Shown: positions 60,657 through 64,000 of the stretch, one piece after another
How positions within the stretch are numbered: the stretch's first letter is position 1
Layout of the letters: every line of letters starts with the position of its first letter
Assembly: GCA_050182275.1 (NCBI GenBank)
Contig: JBFXCK010000003.1
Location: forward strand, 112,376 to 176,375
Source of the DNA: JBFXCK01 sp050182275
GTDB lineage: Bacteria > Pseudomonadota > Alphaproteobacteria > SHNJ01
Direction: 5' to 3'
Length of the DNA: 64,000 nucleotides
The notes under the pieces: model-generated
What the model saw: only the letters and a program-made list of their open reading frames with translations
Told to the model about the DNA's origin: nothing
Databases searched by the model: none
Translations under genes and position numbers: made by a program

Positions 60657-61142
60657 ATGGCCAAGGCAAAGACCAAACCCAAAGAACTAACCTCAACCGG
60701 CAATGTGGCGCGTAACCGCAAGGCCGGATACGACTATCATTTAACCGAAAAGCTGGAGGCGGGGTTGGTATTAACCGGCACCGAAGTGAAATCCTTGCGT
60801 CTGCACGGCGCAAATTTATCGGATGCCTATGCAGCCGACAGGGATGGCGAATTATTTTTAATGAACGCTCATATCAGCGAATATCCGCCGGCCGCGCGGT
60901 TCAATCATGCGCCCAAGCGCCCGCGCAAATTGTTAGTGAATAAAAAGCAAATGGATCGTTTGCTGGGGGCTGTGCGCCGCGATGGAGTCACCATTATCCC
61001 TTTGTCGATCTATTTCAATAAGCGCGGCATTGCAAAATGTGAAATCGCCCTGGCGAAAGGCAAACATAAAGCCGATAAACGCGCCAGCATTAAGGAAAAA
61101 GAATGGAAACGCGAGCAATCCCGCGCGATCCGCCGGAAATAA
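60657..61142 (+). CDS. smpB: SsrA-binding protein SmpB
   Basis: The 161-residue protein binds tmRNA and helps rescue stalled ribosomes. Motifs are NRKAGYDYHLTEKLEAGLVLTGTEVKSLRLHGANLSDAYA, FNHAPKRPRKLLVNKKQMDRL and the C-terminal basic tail KADKRASIKEKEWKREQSRAIRRK, which enters the ribosomal mRNA channel. It starts one base after the dapA stop. The tmRNA gene itself is not in the window. Confidence 0.98.
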   Translation: MAKAKTKPKELTSTGNVARNRKAGYDYHLTEKLEAGLVLTGTEVKSLRLHGANLSDAYAADRDGELFLMNAHISEYPPAARFNHAPKRPRKLLVNKKQMDRLLGAVRRDGVTIIPLSIYFNKRGIAKCEIALAKGKHKADKRASIKEKEWKREQSRAIRRK

Positions 61143-61184
61143 ACCGCCGGTTTTTGATTTTTTCTTGCTTTTTTGGCGGTTTTT
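61141..61184 (+). terminator. Possible intrinsic terminator after smpB
   Basis: AAACCGCC (61141-61148) can pair with GGCGGTTT (61175-61182), followed by a short T run. The loop of about 26 bases is long, so this is tentative. Confidence 0.4.
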
Positions 61185-61216
61185 AGGCCTGATGGAGCTT
61201 GACCAAGGAACTTTCT

Positions 61217-61699
61217 ATGCAATCCGGAAAAGACAATCCGCTCAAAACTTCTTATCTTGAAACCGTGCGTTTAATCGAACGGCTGCACCGCCAATTTTTG
61301 GAGGTGCTTAAGCTGGAATTAGAGCGCTTGAAAATCGACGACATTAACAACGTCCAAGCCTTTATCCTTTTTAATATCGGCCATGATGAAATGACGGTGG
61401 GTGAATTGACCGACCGTGGTTATTATTTGGGTTCGAATGTTTCCTACAATGTAAAAAAGCTGGTTGAAAGCTCTTATTTGGTGCAGGAGCGCTCGCTGCA
61501 TGACCGCCGTTCAATCAAAGTGCGCTTAAGCGAAAAGGGCTTGAGCCTATGGTCGAAGCTGGCGGCAATTTTCGACCGTCATGCCGGCCAGCTTGCGCGC
61601 GGCAAATTAACGCCTGAAGAATTAAAACAAGCTGCCGAAATTTATAAAAAGCTTGAGGCGTTCTGGACGCAACCGGCCCGGCTTTTATTCCAATCTTGA
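61217..61699 (+). CDS. MarR-family transcriptional regulator (LdtR-like)
   Basis: The 160-residue winged-helix protein from the ATG at 61217 has AAGGAA 6 bp upstream. An in-frame TTG at 61199 is less likely. The DNA-binding part reads IGHDEMTVGELTDRGYYLGSNVSYNVKKLVESSYLVQERSLHDRRSIKVRLSEKGL. The GYYLGSNVSYNVKKLVE recognition helix matches the alphaproteobacterial LdtR group, which in Liberibacter and rhizobia controls an L,D-transpeptidase and stress tolerance. That link is family knowledge. The target genes here are unknown. Confidence 0.88.
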   Translation: MQSGKDNPLKTSYLETVRLIERLHRQFLEVLKLELERLKIDDINNVQAFILFNIGHDEMTVGELTDRGYYLGSNVSYNVKKLVESSYLVQERSLHDRRSIKVRLSEKGLSLWSKLAAIFDRHAGQLARGKLTPEELKQAAEIYKKLEAFWTQPARLLFQS

Positions 61700-61896
61700 G
61701 TGGCCGCGAAATCATTTTCGAATTCCAAACCATTGGCCGCAGCGTCAAAGTCACGGCGCTGGATGTTGCAACCGACACCGAAATCAGCATCACCGGCGAC
61801 GCCGGCGCGCCCGAGGCTTATTTAAAGCAGGTGGCTTTGAAGAAGTTGGAATATGTATTAAGCAAGGAAAAAAAACCTGAACCAAGCGCGGGGTGA
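61696..61896 (+). CDS. Small conserved alphaproteobacterial protein (DUF6898-like)
   Basis: The 66-residue protein starts with TTG inside the marR stop region (4-bp overlap), so translation is coupled. The sequence GREIIFEFQTIGRSVKVTALDVATDTEISITGDAGAPEAYLKQVALKKLEYVL has a short beta-hairpin then a helix. It resembles small DUF6898-type proteins of Rhodospirillales. The name is recalled and not verified, and the function is unknown. Confidence 0.7.
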   Translation: MSGREIIFEFQTIGRSVKVTALDVATDTEISITGDAGAPEAYLKQVALKKLEYVLSKEKKPEPSAG

Positions 61897-61931
61897 TAGA
61901 TTCTCTTCTTATCACGTGGTAAAGCTTTTCC

Positions 61932-62843
61932 ATGGACTATTTCCTTCAGCAATTATTAAACGGCCTTAGCCTGGGCGCGATTTATGCGTTGATCGCAATC
62001 GGCTACACCATGGTTTATGGCATCATGGGGATGATCAATTTCGCCCATGGCGAAGTGTATATGATCAGCGCTTTTATTGCCGTGATGGCGTTTTTGTTGC
62101 TGGGCCCGGTTATTACCTACATTCCCCTCGCCATTCTTTTGGTGCTGTTAATCGCTATGCTGTTCACCGGGCTTTATGGCTGGGCAATCGAGCGTGTCGC
62201 CTACCGGCCATTGCGCGGGTCGTTCCGCTTGGCGCCGCTGATTTCCGCAATTGGGATGTCTATTTTACTGCAAAATTATGTGCAATTGGCGCAAGGGGCG
62301 CGCGTGAAAAGCCTGCCGCCCCAACTCAGCGGGGGAATTTCTTTGGGCCAGTTTGGCGGGGCGGCTTTGCAAATAAGCTATATTCAATTGACCATCATCA
62401 TTACCACCCTCGCTCTTATGCTGGCGCTGAGCTGGATTATTGTTAAAACCGATTTTGGCCGCTCGCAGCGCGCGGTCGCGCAAGATCAAACCATGGCGTC
62501 TTTGCTGGGCATCCGCGTCGACCAAGTTATTTCCGCCACCTTTGTGCTGGGCGCCGGCCTTGCGGCGGTAGCGGGGGTGATGGTGACGCTTTATTACGGC
62601 GTGATCGATTTTTTCATCGGTTTTCTGGCGGGCATCAAGGCTTTTACCGCAGCCGTTTTGGGCGGAATTGGCTCGGTGACGGGCGCTGTTTTGGGCGGGT
62701 TGATTATCGGCTTGATCGAATCTTTTTGGTCGGCCTATGGCAGCATTCAATATAAAGACATCGCCACTTTCGCCGTGTTGATTTTGGTGTTGCTGATACG
62801 CCCCACCGGCTTGCTGGGTAAGCCGGAAGTGGAGAAAATTTAA
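61932..62843 (+). CDS. livH: Branched-chain amino-acid type ABC transporter permease LivH
   Basis: The 303-residue inner-membrane permease begins FLQQLLNGLSLGAIYALIAIGYTMVYGIMGMINFAHGEVYMISAF, the LivH signature. It also shows RPLRGSFRLAPLISAIGMSILLQNYVQL and the EAA-like loop FGRSQRAVAQDQTMASLLGIRVDQV, ending in IRPTGLLGKPEVEKI. With LivM it forms the channel of a branched-chain amino acid, amide or urea importer. The ATP-binding genes livG and livF and a substrate-binding gene are expected beyond the right edge. Confidence 0.96.
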   Translation: MDYFLQQLLNGLSLGAIYALIAIGYTMVYGIMGMINFAHGEVYMISAFIAVMAFLLLGPVITYIPLAILLVLLIAMLFTGLYGWAIERVAYRPLRGSFRLAPLISAIGMSILLQNYVQLAQGARVKSLPPQLSGGISLGQFGGAALQISYIQLTIIITTLALMLALSWIIVKTDFGRSQRAVAQDQTMASLLGIRVDQVISATFVLGAGLAAVAGVMVTLYYGVIDFFIGFLAGIKAFTAAVLGGIGSVTGAVLGGLIIGLIESFWSAYGSIQYKDIATFAVLILVLLIRPTGLLGKPEVEKI

Positions 62844-64000
62844 TGCCGCGCTCCGCTATCCAGGAAGCTTTCTTGGCGGCACTGGTTGCGGCGGGGCTGG
62901 CAATTCCGATGCTGGGCCTGAAACTAGCCGAGCAAGAGGGCGGCCTGGCTGTGGAATACCGCTGGAATTGGGTGATAGCGGCAGCGGCAATTGTGTTCAT
63001 GGGCCGCCTAGCATTGATTTTTTTACGGCGCTTTAATTTCAAGCCCAAAATTTTTATCACCGCTAATCCCAAGCGCCTGCAATGGTTGGGCTGGTTGTTG
63101 GTGGCAGTGGCCATAGGCTTGCCCTTCTTGCCCGGCTCTAGCCGCTATGCGGTTGATTTGGGAACGACCATTTTAATTTACATCATGCTGGGCTGGGGGC
63201 TTAGTATTACCGTTGGTTTAGCCGGGCTGCTTGATTTGGGTTATGTCGCCTTTTACGCCATCGGCGCCTATGCCTATGCTTTATTATCGCTTCATTTCGG
63301 ATTGTCATTTTGGACAGCTTTGCCTTTAGCGGGCGTCGCCGCCACTTTGGCCGGAATATTGGTGGGGCTGCCGGTTTTGCGGTTGCGCGGCGATTATTTG
63401 GCGATTGTAACATTAGGCTTCGGCGAAATCGTGCGCTTGATTCTGATCAATTGGCAAGATTTAACCGGCGGGCCGAATGGCATCAGCGGCATCGAGCGCC
63501 CCAGTTTTTTCGGCCTGCCTTTCGCCCGCGAAGGGGAAAATACTTTCCATCAATTTTTTAATTTGGACTATAGCAGCGAACACCGCCTGATTTTTCTTTA
63601 TTACCTGATTCTATTTTTAGCGCTGGCGATTAATATAGCCAGCCAAGTTTTAAGGAAATCTTCTTTGGGCAGGTCGTGGGAGGCGTTGCGCGAAAATGAA
63701 ATCGCCGCCCGTTCGCTTGGATTAAACCCCACCATCTTAAAATTATCCGCTTTCGCCATCGGCGCCTTTATCGCCGGATTGGCGGGCGCATTCTTTGCCA
63801 CGCGCCAGGGCTTCATCAGCCCCGAAAGTTTTACTTTTAGCGAAACCGCGATCATTTTGGCGATCGTGGTCTTGGGCGGCATGGGAAGCTCTTTGGGCGT
63901 GGTGTTGGCGGCGCTGATTTTGGTGGCGCTGCCCGAATGGGGCCGTGAAGTGGCGGATTTCAGAATGCTCTTATTCGGCGCCGCCATGGTTTTAATCATG
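62843..64000 (+). CDS. livM: Branched-chain amino-acid type ABC transporter permease LivM, 3' end cut by the window
   Basis: The frame opens at the ATG overlapping the livH stop (TAATG) and stays open for 386 codons to the last base. After two or three helices comes the LivM core (GLAGLLDLGYVAFYAIGAYAYALL), then LRLRGDYLAIVTLGFGEIVRLILINWQDLTGGPNG, then SSLGRSWEALRENEIAARSLGLN and VLGGMGSSLGVVLAALILVALPE. The N-terminal extension of about 100 residues is usual for the longer LivM forms. Some 10-40 residues are probably missing. Confidence 0.95.
   Translation, partial: MPRSAIQEAFLAALVAAGLAIPMLGLKLAEQEGGLAVEYRWNWVIAAAAIVFMGRLALIFLRRFNFKPKIFITANPKRLQWLGWLLVAVAIGLPFLPGSSRYAVDLGTTILIYIMLGWGLSITVGLAGLLDLGYVAFYAIGAYAYALLSLHFGLSFWTALPLAGVAATLAGILVGLPVLRLRGDYLAIVTLGFGEIVRLILINWQDLTGGPNGISGIERPSFFGLPFAREGENTFHQFFNLDYSSEHRLIFLYYLILFLALAINIASQVLRKSSLGRSWEALRENEIAARSLGLNPTILKLSAFAIGAFIAGLAGAFFATRQGFISPESFTFSETAIILAIVVLGGMGSSLGVVLAALILVALPEWGREVADFRMLLFGAAMVLIM

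Overview
The window reads as a chromosomal segment of an alphaproteobacterium with moderate GC and a single polar or lateral flagellar system, probably related to the Rhodospirillales. Supporting signs are a CckA-type hybrid kinase, small alphaproteobacterial families next to fliM and next to RNase J, and the birA-coaX-RNase J gene order after nuoN. The presence of 100 N bases flanked by the same 127-bp sequence on both sides shows that this is a scaffolded draft assembly, probably metagenomic. No rRNA, tRNA, CRISPR array, transposase or phage gene was recognised.

Layout. 1-4450: a solute-binding protein without a signal peptide, a histone-deacetylase-family hydrolase, a gamma-glutamylcyclotransferase-like protein and heme A synthase. 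4448-25201: a large flagellar locus. It holds flgF-flgG-flgA-flgH leftwards, then fliL-fliM, a small membrane protein and a MotE-like protein rightwards. Next come three genes of accessory character in AT-rich surroundings (a helical protein, an RTX protein and a pilin-like protein), and a coupled trio of two MotB-like proteins and a 1045-residue TPR protein. A Fic protein with a palindromic operator follows. csrA-flhB C-domain paralogue-coiled coil-fliO-fliP run leftwards, divergent from flgB-flgC-fliE-fliQ-fliR-flhB. The cckA kinase follows flhB directly. CtrA-like boxes lie upstream of flgF and in the flgB/csrA divide, which fits CckA-CtrA control of motility.

27964-40800: housekeeping genes recA, alaS, a YceI protein, rlmE, guaB (split only by the assembly gap), rsmB, guaA and a thioredoxin-like protein. 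Between rsmB and guaA is a protein built from about seven 37-residue helical repeats. A dispersed 50-bp palindromic element occurs three and a half times (fliE-fliQ, recA-alaS, the end of rlmE, guaB-rsmB). 40811-44129: the yfgM-like/bamB/der envelope and ribosome-assembly operon. 44262-53709: nuoJKLMN without nuoA-I, then birA, coaX, RNase J and a DUF1467-like gene. 53706-57729: a secreted protein of unknown role, a two-module pentapeptide-repeat protein with a small partner, and a PAS histidine kinase. 57719-64000: a soluble lytic transglycosylase, dapA, smpB, a MarR regulator, a small conserved protein, and livH-livM of a branched-chain amino-acid type ABC transporter. livM runs off the right edge.
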